Origin: Arion vulgaris
Lineage: Eukaryota; Mollusca; Gastropoda; Stylommatophora; Arionidae
Reading direction: 5' to 3'
DNA: 64,000 nucleotides
NCBI GenBank assembly: GCA_020796225.1
Contig: CM036758.1
Location: 68,957,274 to 69,021,273 of the forward strand
Shown here: piece after piece, positions 1 to 9,822 of the stretch
How the letters are laid out: each line of letters opens with the position of its first letter
Numbering within the stretch: the first letter of the stretch is position 1
Made by a program: the position numbers and the translations under genes
The notes under the pieces: generated by a model
Seen by the model: only the letters and a program-made list of their open reading frames with translations
What the model was told of the DNA's origin: nothing
Database searches by the model: none

Positions 1-261
1 ATTGACGAGACACACAAGAGGCTCAGTGACCGATTCGCCCAACACTTGTGCGACATACGCTAATGCTCTGTGACCCTGTAACCCCCATTTAAATGATACT
101 GGTCATTTAGGAGATCACTATGTCCAGGTCGCAGCTATCCGATCATATTCTTTGGATGATCGTAGTCGATTTGCTCTGGAGAATCGATTGATTTCGTTGT
201 ATTGTTCCTTGCGACCACGTGGGCTCAACGTATTACATTCCTATGCTTCTTAGTACTTTCT
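1..261 (+). mobile_element. Penelope-like element, GIY-YIG endonuclease C-terminus (decayed)
   Basis: Two reading frames together resemble the C-terminal GIY-YIG endonuclease of Penelope-like retroelements. Bases 1-60 read ETHKRLSDRFAQHL. After a frameshift near 90 the other frame reads HLNDTGHLGDHY, then ALENRLISLY, then LRPRGLNVLHSYAS and a stop at about 261. The order (ET-RL-DRF-EHL, H-N--GH, E--LI--L, P-GLN) is the family signature. Stops near 61 and 79 and the frameshift show a dead copy. The 5' part, with the reverse transcriptase, lies beyond the left edge. A second copy of the last ~100 bases is at 52190-52320. Confidence 0.65.
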
Positions 262-660
262 CTTCTCATGCCTTGTAATCTTAATGTGCATATGTTGCAT
301 GTATTCAAGTTATATATTTACTTGATTTATTATTGTTTCTCTTCTTTTCTATTTCTAATTTTTATGTGTGTTTTTGTGTTACATTTATTTCGTTATTCAT
401 TTCTATTCCCAGATTTTCATTAGAAACGTTTGTGTCCGTTTGTAGTCGTCCATATGTTAGTACTTTTTTTTAATTCGTCACTCCTGTTGTTCGTTTGCTT
501 GATAAAAGCCTGGTTGGTCGAAACGTTGCTGGATATTGTCATTGTTTTTGTAATTTGTAAATCTACAGTACTTTGTGTTTACGTGTTTCGCCAATCAAAT
601 AGTTTTACTACAGTCTCATGTATATATTGTTACAGTTTACAGTGTTCTAATTATGCTGTA
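262..660 (+). mobile_element. Penelope-like element 3' untranslated/terminal region
   Basis: This AT-rich stretch follows the endonuclease stop directly. Bases about 440-590 have a clear partner at 38790-38930, sharing the CGTCCAT start, the TTTGCTTGATAAA block, the TCGAAACGTTGCTG block and the final TTTACGTG. Short hydrophobic open frames here are T-rich artefacts and not genes. Confidence 0.5.
495..535 (+). ncRNA. Hammerhead-ribozyme-like core in Penelope terminal region
   Basis: The order is CTTGATAAA, a short stem (GCC with loop TGGTT, then GGT), then CGAAAC. This resembles the hammerhead core CUGAUGA - stem II - GAAAC with two transitions in the first box. Hammerheads are known in the terminal repeats of Penelope-like elements. 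The second copy at 38838-38863 keeps stem II with compensating letters (GGCC paired with GGTC). Activity is doubtful because the first box is altered and stems I and III were not resolved. Confidence 0.35.
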
Positions 661-990
661 TAAAAAAATGTTGCTTCTGTATCCAATTGATTTGAATAAT
701 TGACCGTCAAGACCCTTGCACTTTCATATGGTAATTTTTGCTCTAATTTTATGTAAATAAATAAGGTACTAGTCCTGTAAAAATATGAAGAACACGTGGC
801 CTTCAGATCTTAGGTTATGAAGGTCACTTCATATTTCAAGGTCCCAGTGGGCATTAGGTTAGGAGAGCCAGTTCTTTTTCTCATGTGGGGAGCGTCGAGT
901 ATGTGATTGAACTCACAACTCTCTTGTGCCCATGTTGATAGAAGAACGCTTATACATTACGCGAATCCTTCCAATAATACTAATATCTTC
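661..990. other. Unassigned AT-rich spacer
   Basis: No gene, tandem array or family match to the rest of the window was seen here. Confidence 0.4.
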
Positions 991-994
991 TTCA

Positions 995-1249
995 TCATCC
1001 AATAGATTGTCGTAAACAGAACTTTGCCACCCCAACAGTCCTTCGGAATTTCTCTCTCATAGTCAAATGTCCCACCTTTGCAGTCGTCATATTCAGACGA
1101 TCAGTTAAATCTTGAATCCATCTTCTCCGTGGTATTCCTCTTTTCTTCTTTGCCTGGTTGCCTCCTTGCATAATGGTCTTCTCAACCGTTGTATCATTAT
1201 ATAACCAAAATACTTCAATTTTTTCTTGATTACTTGTACCATCAGTCAA
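995..1249 (-). mobile_element. LINE-A (RTE-like) 3' end, truncated
   Basis: The minus strand encodes the C-terminal tail of a non-LTR reverse transcriptase: RRRWIQDLTDRLNMTTAKVGH, then REKFRRTVGVAKFC and a stop. The same tail appears at 1480-2075, 48350-48985 and 60125-60245 on the plus strand and 47390-47890 on the minus strand. Only about 85 codons remain, which is a 5'-truncated dead insertion. Confidence 0.7.
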
Positions 1250-1479
1250 TTTTCTGTGATTTTGAGTTCTTTCGTGATAAATCTATTTGTTTTCTTCTTT
1301 GTCCTTAACATACGGGGGACTCTTCTGTAACACTTGTATTCAATAGCATACATATATGTTTCCACTGCCTTGTTAAATATTAATGTACACATACTAATAA
1401 TACGTAGATTTAGCTATATACCTGCTATAATATTGTATATTGGTTCCGCTCACATAATTTTATCAACGGAACGAAAATA

Positions 1480-2080
1480 GAAAAACGTGAACGGTTTTGA
1501 ATATCTTGGTTCACTGCTAACAACAGATGGAAATGGGATGAAGGAAATTAAAGAAGAACAAACATGACTTTACAAAAAGTAAAGAACCAAAAACAGTATG
1601 GAACCGAACTGATAGGAAAACAAAGTTCAGAATACTAAGAGCATGCATATTCCCAGTGGAAACGTATGGGTGTGAAGCATGGCCATTTAACAAAGCAGTG
1701 GAAAAATATATATGTGCTTTTGAATATAAGTATTACAGAAGCGACCTTCGTATGTCATGAACAAAGAAGAGAACAAATAGATCTATCCAGAAAGAACTCA
1801 AAATCAAAGAAAACTGGCTGATGTTACAAATAAAAATGAGAAAATTAAGATATTTTGGACATATCAAGAGACACGAAGGGCTGAAGAAGACCATCATGGA
1901 ATAAGGCAGCCCGGCAAAGAGAAGAAGAGGAAGATCACGGAGAAGATGGAATCAGGATGTAACTGATGGTTTGAGCTTGACCGCTGCAGAGGCAGGACAT
2001 CTGGGCTATGAGAGAGAGAAATTTCGAAAGACTGTTAGAGTCGCCAAGTTCTGCTCAAGGCAAACTATTTGATGATGATG
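1480..2080 (+). mobile_element. LINE-A (RTE-like) 3' end with frameshifts
   Basis: Conceptual pieces read [63 protein letters not shown] and AAEAGHLGYEREKF. These follow the post-RT order of RTE-like LINEs (YLGS, Y--E-W, R-GH--R, GR--RRW, A-DR). Several frameshifts and stops inactivate it. It ends in a GATGATGATGG tail at 2071-2081 and faces the inverted copy at 995-1249. Confidence 0.7.
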
Positions 2081-2165
2081 GTCGGTCCTATCCTACAAAT
2101 ACAAGTCCACTAAATTATATACGAAGTAGCCACAAAGTAATTGCATTATAAACATATTCAAATGG

Positions 2166-4103
2166 TAGATATAGCGACTTCAGATATCAATGATCGAATG
2201 TGGGTATATTGTTCTATAATGGCTTCAAATATCAATGATCGAATGTGGGTATATTGTTCTATAACGGCTTCAAATATCAATGATCGAATGTGGGTATATT
2301 GTTCTATAACTGCTTCAAATATCAATGATCGAATGTGGGTATATTGTTCTATAACGGCTTCAAATATCAATGATCGAATGTGGGTATATTGTTCTATAAC
2401 GACTTCAAATATCAATGATCGAATGTGGGTATATTGTTCTATAACGACTTCAAATATCAATGATCGAATGTGGGTATATTGTTCTATAACTGCTTCAAAT
2501 ATCAATGATCGAATGTGGGTATATTGTTCTATAACGGCTTCAAATATCAATGATCGAATGTGGGTATATTGTTCTATAACTGCTTCAAATATCAATGATC
2601 GAATGTGGGTATATTGTTCTATAACTGCTTCAAATATCAATGATCGAATGTGGGTATATTGTTCTATAACTGCTTCAAATATCAATGATCGAATGTGGGT
2701 ATATTGTTCTATAACGGCTTCAGATATCAATGATCGAATGTGGGTATATTGTTCTATAATGGCTTCAAATATCAATGATCGAATGTGGGTATATTGTTCT
2801 ATAACTGCTTCAAATATCAATGATCGAATGTGGGTATATTGTTCTATAAGGGCTTCAAATATCAATGATCGAATGTGGGTATATTGTTCTATAACTGCTT
2901 CAAATATCAATGATCGAATGTGGGTATATTGTTCTATAACGGCTTCAAATATCAATGATCGAATGTGGGTATATTGTTCTATAACGTCTTCAAATATCAA
3001 TGATCGAATGTGGGTATATTGTTCTATAACGACTAAATATATCAATGATCGAATGTAGGTATATATGTTCTATAACGGACTTCAAATATCAATGATCGAA
3101 TGTGGGTATATTGTTCTATAACTGCTTCAAATATCAATGATCGAATGTGGGTATATTGTTCTATAACGCTTCAATATCAATGATCGAATGTGGGTATATT
3201 GTTCTATAACGACTTCAAATATCAATGATCGAATGTGGGTATATTGTTCTATAACGGCTTCAAATATCAATGATCGAATGTGGGTATATTGTTCTATAAG
3301 GGCTTCAAATATCAATGATCGAATGTGGGTATATTGTTCTATAACGCTTCAATATCAAGATCGAATGTGGGTATATTGTTCTATAACGGCTTCAAATATC
3401 AATGATCGAATGTGGGTATATTGTTCTATAACGACTTCAAATATCAATGATCGAATGTGGGTATATTGTTCTATAACGGCTTCAAATATCAATGATCGAA
3501 TGTGGGTATATTGTTCTATAACGACTTCAAATATCAATGATCGAATGTGGTATATTGTTCATAACGCTTCAAATATCATGTCGATGTGGGTATATTGTTC
3601 TATAACGCTTCAAATATCAATGATCGAATGTGGGTATATTGTTCTATAACGACTTCAAATATCAATGATCGAATGTGGGTATATTGTTCTATAACGACTT
3701 CAAATATCAATGATCGAATGTGGGTATATTGTTCTATAACGACTTCAAATATCAATGATCGAATGTGGGTATATTGTTCTATAACTGCTTCAAATATCAA
3801 TGATCGAATGTGGGTATATTGTTCTATAACGACTTCAAATATCAATGATCGAATGTGGGTATATTGTTCTATAACGACTTCAAATATCAATGATCGAATG
3901 TGGTATATTGTTCATAACGCTTCAAATATCAATGATCGAATTGGTATATTGTTCTATAACGCAATATCAATGATCAATGATATTTCTAAGCCCATGATCG
4001 AATGTGTATATTGTTCTAAACCTTCAATATCAATGATCGAATGGTATATTGTTCTATAACGTCTTCAAATATCAATGATCAATCGTGGGTATATTGTTCT
4101 GGA
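2166..4103. repeat. 45-bp satellite array, about 43 units
   Basis: A 45-bp unit is repeated head to tail. The core is TCAAATATCAATGATCG, then AATGTGGGTATATTGTTC, then TATAAC plus a variable NGC. Up to about 3050 units are nearly perfect and keep phase. After 3050 indels accumulate, and the last units (3900-4100) are shortened and scrambled. Since 45 is a multiple of 3 and the unit lacks stops in one frame on each strand, long open frames arise on both strands (plus motif SNINDRMWVYCSIT, minus motif EAVIEQYTHIRSLIF). I do not regard these as genes. Confidence 0.95.
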
Positions 4104-4384
4104 GATTTAGTTGATCTGAGAAATGTGTCAGATGACATTAGATTCCTCTCGTACAATTACCTTTATATAGAACCATCAAGACATTTTCTCTTACCGCTCT
4201 ATCTTGGCAACTTGTTCAGTCTCTTCTATAGAACTTGTCCGATATTTTGCCTTCTCATAATTCGCCTTTCTTTTCAGTAAAGTTCGTTTCAGTGTTTCCT
4301 AACGGCGATGTTTTTCTTAAACCAAGTGTTCCCACCGCAATGTCTACTTTGAGATTCTTTGATTTTTTGTAGTCATGGCGTCTA

Positions 4385-4639
4385 CTACGGCGCCTCTGAC
4401 TGATTTTTGCGTGAGGGCATGCTTTCCGTATCACCAGTGTCCCTCGACATTCGGGCGAGTCCTACTCCAACTCCAGAGGTTACAATTCTGTGATAATATA
4501 TTTTCATAGTATGTCCAACATATCTCCATCTTCTCCTTCTTATAGCAGTTGTTACTAGTGGTTGACCAGACATTTCTCTGATTTCAACCCTTCTTCTACA
4601 CTTAGTATAAACAAAATAAATCATGAATCTATCCACCAA
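4385..4639 (-). mobile_element. LINE-B 3' fragment
   Basis: The minus strand reads EIREMSGQPLVTTAIRRRRWRYVGHT. This matches almost word for word the better copy at 54180-54854 (EIREMSGQPLVTTVIRKRRW). It is a short dead piece next to the membrane-protein exon at 4671-5164. Confidence 0.7.
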
Positions 4640-4670
4640 GTATTTCTATATTTCAATATACAGATCTTAC

Positions 4671-5164
4671 CCTCTCATATTCATTGTTAGTGTGTAGTGA
4701 AGAGTTGGTTGAAACTATCTCGGGACGAAGTGTTGCTACCTTGCCGTGATCATCCGTGGTATCACTCTCGTTAAACGACACATTTGATCGTTGTATTGGT
4801 GATAAAGAAGAAGAATGCGACAATACTGGCTTGATCATGCACACCATAGCCATTGGTAAGCAGCTCATGAGAAATACTGTTACCACAAAAGATGACTGTA
4901 GCAGTAGCACCATAAAATAACGCCATGATACCAATTTATGCAACCATGTTTTGTGTGTTTCTGATGTATGTGAAGCGAGACGTACATTTGTATCGATCAT
5001 TTTGTCCTTTGATAACTTGTCAATTTCTCCATTTTCCTTTTCGTAGAGATGTGGCTTATGCTGCTCTAGACTTGGCAATGTGCTGCTAGTCTTTCCGATG
5101 TTTCTTTCTTCTCTGCCATTACAGGTTGTCCATATTTTATTGTTGTTTTCATTGACTTTCGAAG
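4671..5164 (-). CDS. Internal exon of a membrane protein, possible long-loop GPCR (partial gene)
   Basis: On the minus strand an acceptor (CATATTTCAG) precedes base 5164 and a donor (GTAAGATC) follows base 4671. The exon enters in phase 1 and leaves in phase 0, with about 164 uninterrupted codons. The first ~95 residues are hydrophilic, N/K/E/T rich and without domain homology that I recognise. One membrane segment follows (YFMVLLLQSSFVVTVFLMSC, then LPMAMVCMI), and a serine/threonine-rich tail has N-glycosylation sequons NVS, NES and NSS. A cytoplasmic loop, a TM6-like helix with C-L-P and an extracellular loop would fit a GPCR, as in the gene at 45581-53998. This is an inference. Neighbouring exons were not found; downstream ones could lie beyond the left edge. 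Confidence 0.45.
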
Positions 5165-5207
5165 CTGAAATATGAAACATATAAGTTATTAGGTTAAATA
5201 CCACATG

Positions 5208-5475
5208 TGTGGTGCCAGGGCCCGCAAGAGAAGCAAAGAATAGTACCACTGATACCTACAAGGCATGTCGTAAGAGGCGACTGAGGTAGAAGGACCTAAG
5301 AAAACTATCCTAGTAAATAAAAAGCATCGTAGAAACTGGATGTGCTGACCTAATTGTTAGCGCATAACTGGCACAACGTCCAATCGCTCTTAGGATCAGA
5401 TGACATACAAATCACACAAAGTGGTTAGTAAGTGATCGATATGGAGAGTTCGGAGAAGATGAAAGAAGAAGATTA
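5208..5475 (+). mobile_element. SINE-like repeat R1
   Basis: One of about a dozen ~250-bp copies. The order is GTGGTGCC-GGGC-CGCAAG, AATAGTACCACTG, GGCATGTCGTAAGAGGCGAC, CTAGTAAATAAAAAGCATCG, ATCGGATGTGCTG, TAGCGCATAACTGGCACAAC, CAATCGCTCTTAGG, ATACAAATCACACA, GTGGTTA and ATGGAG-GTTCG, and it ends in a (GAA)n-like tail. Confidence 0.75.
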
Positions 5476-5523
5476 AACAGATTACAGGATTAAATAACAT
5501 GTTAGAAGGTAAAGGATTATCTT

Positions 5524-5720
5524 TGTAACACCGGGCTTTTTGGTATTTCTCGGTCTATCTCCGAAGAAATGGTATGCCGCCCGAAGAGAGTCTTGCACAA
5601 AGTAAGAACTAATCAGTTCCAGCAATAATCTTATGAAACTTCGGTGAAATGCACTTGTAAACTAAACGATGCGGTTCAGATTCGAACCCGCGACATCCAG
5701 ACCATTGTGATGTGATATCA
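5524..5720 (-). mobile_element. tRNA-derived SINE R5, minus strand
   Basis: It shares with 29660-29870 the block 'tctccg-agaaatggtatgcc' followed by 'gagagtcttgcacaaag'. On the minus strand a B-box-like CGGGTTCGAATCTG lies near 5680-5695. The copy is diverged. Confidence 0.55.
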
Positions 5721-5780
5721 GGATGTTATCATGTTAAAGTGGAAGCCACCAGTACTACCTGTAATCTGCTCCTGCACCCA

Positions 5781-6040
5781 TGTGTTGCCGGTACCAGCAA
5801 GGGAAGTAAAAGAACAGTACCACTGCGACCAACAAGGCATGTCGTAAGAGGCGACTGGTGTAGGACCTAGGAAGCTACCTAGTAAATAAAAGCATCGCAG
5901 AAATCGGATGTGCTAGCCTACTTGTAGGAGCATAACTGACACAACGCAGAATTGCTCTTAGGCTCAGATGACATACAAATCACACAGAGTGGTTAACAAG
6001 CTGTTCATATGGAGCGTTCGCAGAAGAAAAAGAAGAAAAT
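5781..6040 (+). mobile_element. SINE-like repeat R1
   Basis: A second R1 copy in the same orientation as 5208-5475, 300 bp downstream. It carries the GGCATGTCGTAAGAGGCGAC core and ends in an AGAAGAAAAAGAAG tail. Confidence 0.75.
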
Positions 6041-6640
6041 CTGCTCCTCAGAACAGGACTCAATCTACTCCACATCCTCATTATAGATAATATTCAAGAT
6101 TAGCAATTCAGCTATGAGTACATGTGGGCAGGCACCACAGAGAGAGACTGATCAAATATGATGTACTGAGGCAAACTCACTTGCGGAATAAAACACCACT
6201 GAAGAGAAAACTAAAAGGACCTAAGTGTGAGCTACAAAAGACAGTGACGATTATTATGCCAGACGCAACATTGAACATTGCATTTCCTGGTACCTAATTG
6301 AGGCTGGTTCGTCCTGAGAGCAGTTACTGTAGGAAAAATATTCATTTTTTCAACATTGAATAAATAAATAATACTTCAAGCGAGCGAAGGAAGAGGGGAG
6401 TGGAAGAAAAGCAAGATCTTAAATTATAGTTACCATTTAGTAGTTAATATTTGTCAAGTTAATATCTGCGTCAGTACCGTTATCTACATTATCATCTATT
6501 TTCTACTTTCTCTGTTAACTATTATGTATCATGTCGGCAGACAGTGGCGGACTGGTTCTAAAAATGTTAGCTGACAGGAGACAAGGATGGGGTGATATTG
6601 ACAGGTAGACACCTGTAACTTTAAAGTTATCATTTCAAGA
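6041..6640. other. Unassigned diverged repeat region
   Basis: No gene is seen. Bases about 6280-6340 share a short block (AATTGAGGCTGG) with 59690-59710. The rest has no partner in the window that I noticed. Confidence 0.4.
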
Positions 6641-6790
6641 CGGGGCCCAAATTTGGGGTGTAAAGAATAGAACCACTGTTACATGCCCCGCATGTCGTAA
6701 GAGGCGTCTAAGGAGGTTTGGCTGAAATCGGATGCATGTGTCCTAAACGTGTAGAAGTCTATGTGGTTAGGGGCCTACCAAACCAATGTG
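6640..6790 (+). mobile_element. R1b repeat (R1 core in a different head)
   Basis: It shares GCATGTCGTAAGAGGCG with R1 but has a different head (GGGTGTAAAGAATAGAACC). The same head is found on the minus strand at 45355-45560 and 51355-51560. The core is therefore shared by two repeat families. Confidence 0.6.
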
Positions 6791-6979
6791 CAACGTATAC
6801 ACGTTCTTGGCAAAGATCAAACCTATCACAAAAATGATTAAAATTGGTCGCAAAGAACGAACACAAAGAAGAAGAAGAAGATCATTTAAAGAGATATATC
6901 CCCATCTAAACAATTTCTTATTTGTTTCTATTATTTTCAACATTATTTTGGTGGCACTGTCCTTTCTTTTTTATTAAAA

Positions 6980-7557
6980 AAATTAATTACTTTTAAAACA
7001 AAAAACATTACTTAATTTGATATACAAAGTATCGATGAAAAATTATTTAAACATAAAAAAAAAAATTAAATTTGAAGTGCAACTTACATTTGTGCTATAT
7101 ACATATATCAATAAAATTAGAACTTCTATTTTATTTCATTTTTTTACATCTTCAACATATGAAAGTCAAGTAATATGATTTCTAAAACAAAAACTCACCT
7201 GCCAAAATGTCCAAACTAAGACGGCGTTTAGCAGCTAGTGAGGATATTCTCGACATTATTCTCAAGTTCAATAATAACTCATCTGACCTCGTTTCTTTTA
7301 TAACCTTGTACTATCAAAGCACATACACCTTTTTTACGTATTTTGCTTAACTTTTAAAAAAAATGAAAAATAAAGAACTAAATCCTAGTTGCAGAAACTA
7401 ATAAACAAATGATGTACTTCAAACAAGGTAGCTTTCATGTTAAATGGTAACAGATTCAACGTGCCGATTCGTTGTAATTCTAATTTGATACGCAATATTT
7501 ATAAAATAGAGTAGGAATTAAAATGGTTGAGATCGCTGTACTGTCCTATACGTTCGC
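6980..7557. other. AT-rich unassigned spacer
   Basis: A/T-rich DNA with homopolymer runs. No coding potential and no family match were seen. Confidence 0.4.
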
Positions 7558-7909
7558 CTTATTCTATCTCACGTGATGAGATGACTTTTCTTATTCTATC
7601 TCACGTGATGAGATGACTTTTCTTATTCTATCTCACGTGATGAGATGACTTTTCTTATTCTATCTCACGTGATGAGATGACTTTTCTTATTCTATCTCAC
7701 GTGATGAGATGACTTTTCTTATTCTATCTCACGTGATGAGATGACTTTTCTTATTCTATCTCACGTGATGAGATGACTTTTCTTATTCTATCTCACGTGA
7801 TGAGATGACTTTTCTTATTCTATCTCACGTGATGAGATGACTTTTCTTATTCTATCTCACGTGATGAGATGACTTTTCTTATTCTATCTCACGTGATGAG
7901 ATGACTTTT
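7558..7909. repeat. 32-bp satellite, exactly 11 units, each with a CACGTG E-box
   Basis: The array is 352 bp, or 11 x 32, and I see no differences between units. Each unit contains the 8-bp palindrome TCACGTGA inside ATCTCACGTGATGAGAT, which can also pair ATCTC with GAGAT. The array ends in ATTCATTCATTC. Confidence 0.95.
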
Positions 7910-7984
7910 CTTATTCATTCATTCAATAGTTTGTCATTAGAAGAGTTTTGCTGCCATAACTTCTTATAAAAAAGGAGTTTAGAA

Positions 7985-8125
7985 CCTCAGGGAAGCACGG
8001 CTAATGAATACGAGCAATAAATAAACAGTGTACGAGCTTCCGGAAAAAAACAAATTACCAAGCACAGGATTCGAACCACAAACACTTATTCCTTACGGCA
8101 CCCATTGTCTAGCCCAGCAATACAA
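7985..8125 (-). mobile_element. tRNA-like SINE fragment R10
   Basis: On the minus strand it reads GTGGTTCGAATCCTGTGCTTG, a B-box-like signal, followed by TTTTTTTCCGGAAGCTCG. The same block makes up both arms of the hairpin at 11656-11793. Confidence 0.55.
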
Positions 8126-8384
8126 GCTTTTTTACGAACACAACCAGCGAGCTATTAAAAAAGTAGCTGTACTGAGGAGTGTCTTTCACAAACGCTTCGC
8201 TTTACTAGACACAGAATAATTCGGTCAGGTTCGATTGAACAGTGTTTGCACAAACACATGCGATAAGTGTATTGTGTTTGTATATTTGATACGAAGCAAT
8301 ATCATACATACACACATGTATACACATATAACAAACTTACATACATCATTCAAAGTAGCTTCAAGCTTATTGTAAGATGAGAAT

Positions 8385-8593
8385 TTTTATTTTTTTCCCG
8401 ATCCAGAAGCACTTGAGATGAAAGCTCTTCGGCTCGGTGTCATGGACATCGTAACCCTTCGGTTCGGTGCCACGAACACCGTAAATCTGGGGAATCTGTG
8501 GCTTTTCTGCCAGTCCGCGGAATTGAACTCGCACTCACAGAGGACTAATCACCCGTAGTCCAACGTGCTACGAACACTCTGGGCAGACGGGCA
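8385..8593 (-). mobile_element. tRNA-derived SINE R2 with 12-bp target duplication
   Basis: Minus-strand copy of the ~205-bp R2 family (see 11194-11398). It is flanked by direct repeats TAAGATGAGAAT at 8373-8384 and 8594-8605. The T-rich left end is the poly(A) tail in antisense. Confidence 0.85.
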
Positions 8594-8875
8594 TAAGATG
8601 AGAATAAAAAGTTTTAAGAATCCCAGGGGAAGCAACACATGTTCAGCAATTGCTGGTCGTGCGCTTAATCCACTGTGGACCACAAAATAGGAAATCATCT
8701 TCAGGTTTCTTCAAAGCTTAGCTTTCATGTCGACTGGGTGCTGCCACGTGCTACTTCTCAGCTCACACAGGAGAGGACAGTCTTGCAAAACAAGCTCCGG
8801 TGTATGCTTTTTTCTGTTGACAATGGCAGAGAGCTGTTTCATTTATGTGTCTGTTGAAATTGCATTGTTCAGTAG

Positions 8876-9120
8876 GTATGTGTCTGTAGCTCAAGCGGTA
8901 GTGAGCTCGATCACAACCCAAGCTCACCTGGTTCAGACTCCGCTGCGGGCAAATGTGGAAGCAAATTCGTTTCTGTGGGATTTTTACGAAAGGTAAAAAT
9001 AGACCTCACCGTTCAGAAAGCAATAGGAAATTACTGAACGTATAAGTGGTGCCTAGGAAATCAACGACTCGTTTATTGTGGTTGATGGCAACGTTCCGTA
9101 AAGGATTTGCCACGATTTTC
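8876..9120 (+). mobile_element. tRNA-derived SINE R3
   Basis: It begins with an A-box-like GTAGCTCAAGCGGTAGTGAG and has a B-box-like GGTTCAGACTCC 40 bp on. Then follow the family blocks GTGGGATTTTTACGAAAGG, AGACCTCACCGTTCAGAAAG and TACTGAACGTATAAGTGG. Other copies are at 23160-23400, 34625-34812 (minus), 37697-37945 and 40026-40265. It is a retroposon and not a tRNA gene. Confidence 0.75.
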
Positions 9121-9289
9121 TTCTTTTTTTCCCAGTAGTTAGGTGAAATATAACAATATGGTCTTTTCTGCTTTGGTCTTTGATGAAGTCTTTTTCTTAA
9201 TCATTACCAGTGGTTGTCTTCCAGTCTACTGAAAATATTCTTCTTTATTAAGGTGTTTAGCTCTGGAAAAGACTAACCTAATATATATT

Positions 9290-9440
9290 CTAAGTTTCTC
9301 TCTCTCTCTCATACACCTCTGCTGCCGTGATGCTCAAATCAATCACATACTGAATCAATCTTCTCTGTGGTCTTCCTATCAATCTTCTCATCTTCTCTTT
9401 GGTCTTCCTCTTCTCTTTCCCCCATATTACTGCTAGGAAT
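9290..9440 (-). mobile_element. LINE-A 3' fragment
   Basis: Antisense of the Arg-rich RRRW block and the A-E-A motif seen at 1480-2075, with an internal partial duplication (AATCTTCTC twice). It is very short and decayed. Confidence 0.45.
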
Positions 9441-9654
9441 ATCTAGGCATACTTTTAGAAGGTAATCTGCTATTTCTTTCCTTCCTGGCAGAGACAATAC
9501 TGGTCCACGACCGTAACCGTCGAGAAGTTAGAGACCTTAACTCTTGACACTCTGTCGACAACTCCCGAATTTATCCACCCCTAGCTCTCCTGCTTCCCTT
9601 TACCCTACTGGAGAAAGAAGCAAAGGGGGTAAACCGGATACTCTACCTTGCTCA

Positions 9655-9822
9655 AGGGTGTTCCGAAAACTATGGAAGGGAAGGAGGCACCATTCATTTC
9701 TTTTGGTAGATGTTTACTTTCAACTAAATTCCATGAACAGCAAGAAAACAAATGAGGAGGTTTCAAAACCGGTTTGCACAGAAAAAAACTTTTACAAAGA
9801 ATAAGAATCAGACAAGGTTCTA
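9655..9822 (+). mobile_element. LINE-C 3' fragments, rearranged
   Basis: The blocks AGCAAGAAAACAAATGAGGAG and AAGAATAAGAATC match the 3' part of LINE-C (57980-58060 and 12470-12550). Between them lie scrambled bases (ACCATTCATTTCTTTT) also seen at 11110-11130. Confidence 0.45.

Noticed and set aside
202..663. Two hydrophobic open frames as small membrane proteins
   Set aside because: They lie out of frame in the Penelope 3' region, and the hydrophobicity comes from T-rich sequence.
2141..4059. Long open frames on both strands with repeated 15-residue motifs, as possible repeat proteins
   Set aside because: They follow from a 45-bp satellite unit lacking stops. There is no start context, no domain and the frames break in the degraded half.
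7558..7909. CRISPR-like array
   Set aside because: Units are directly adjacent with no unique spacers, and the genome is eukaryotic.
8876..8960. True tRNA genes at the SINE heads (also 12215, 29860, 37697, 42830)
   Set aside because: A and B boxes are present, but bodies recur as 200-250-bp repeats, so these are tRNA-derived retroposons.
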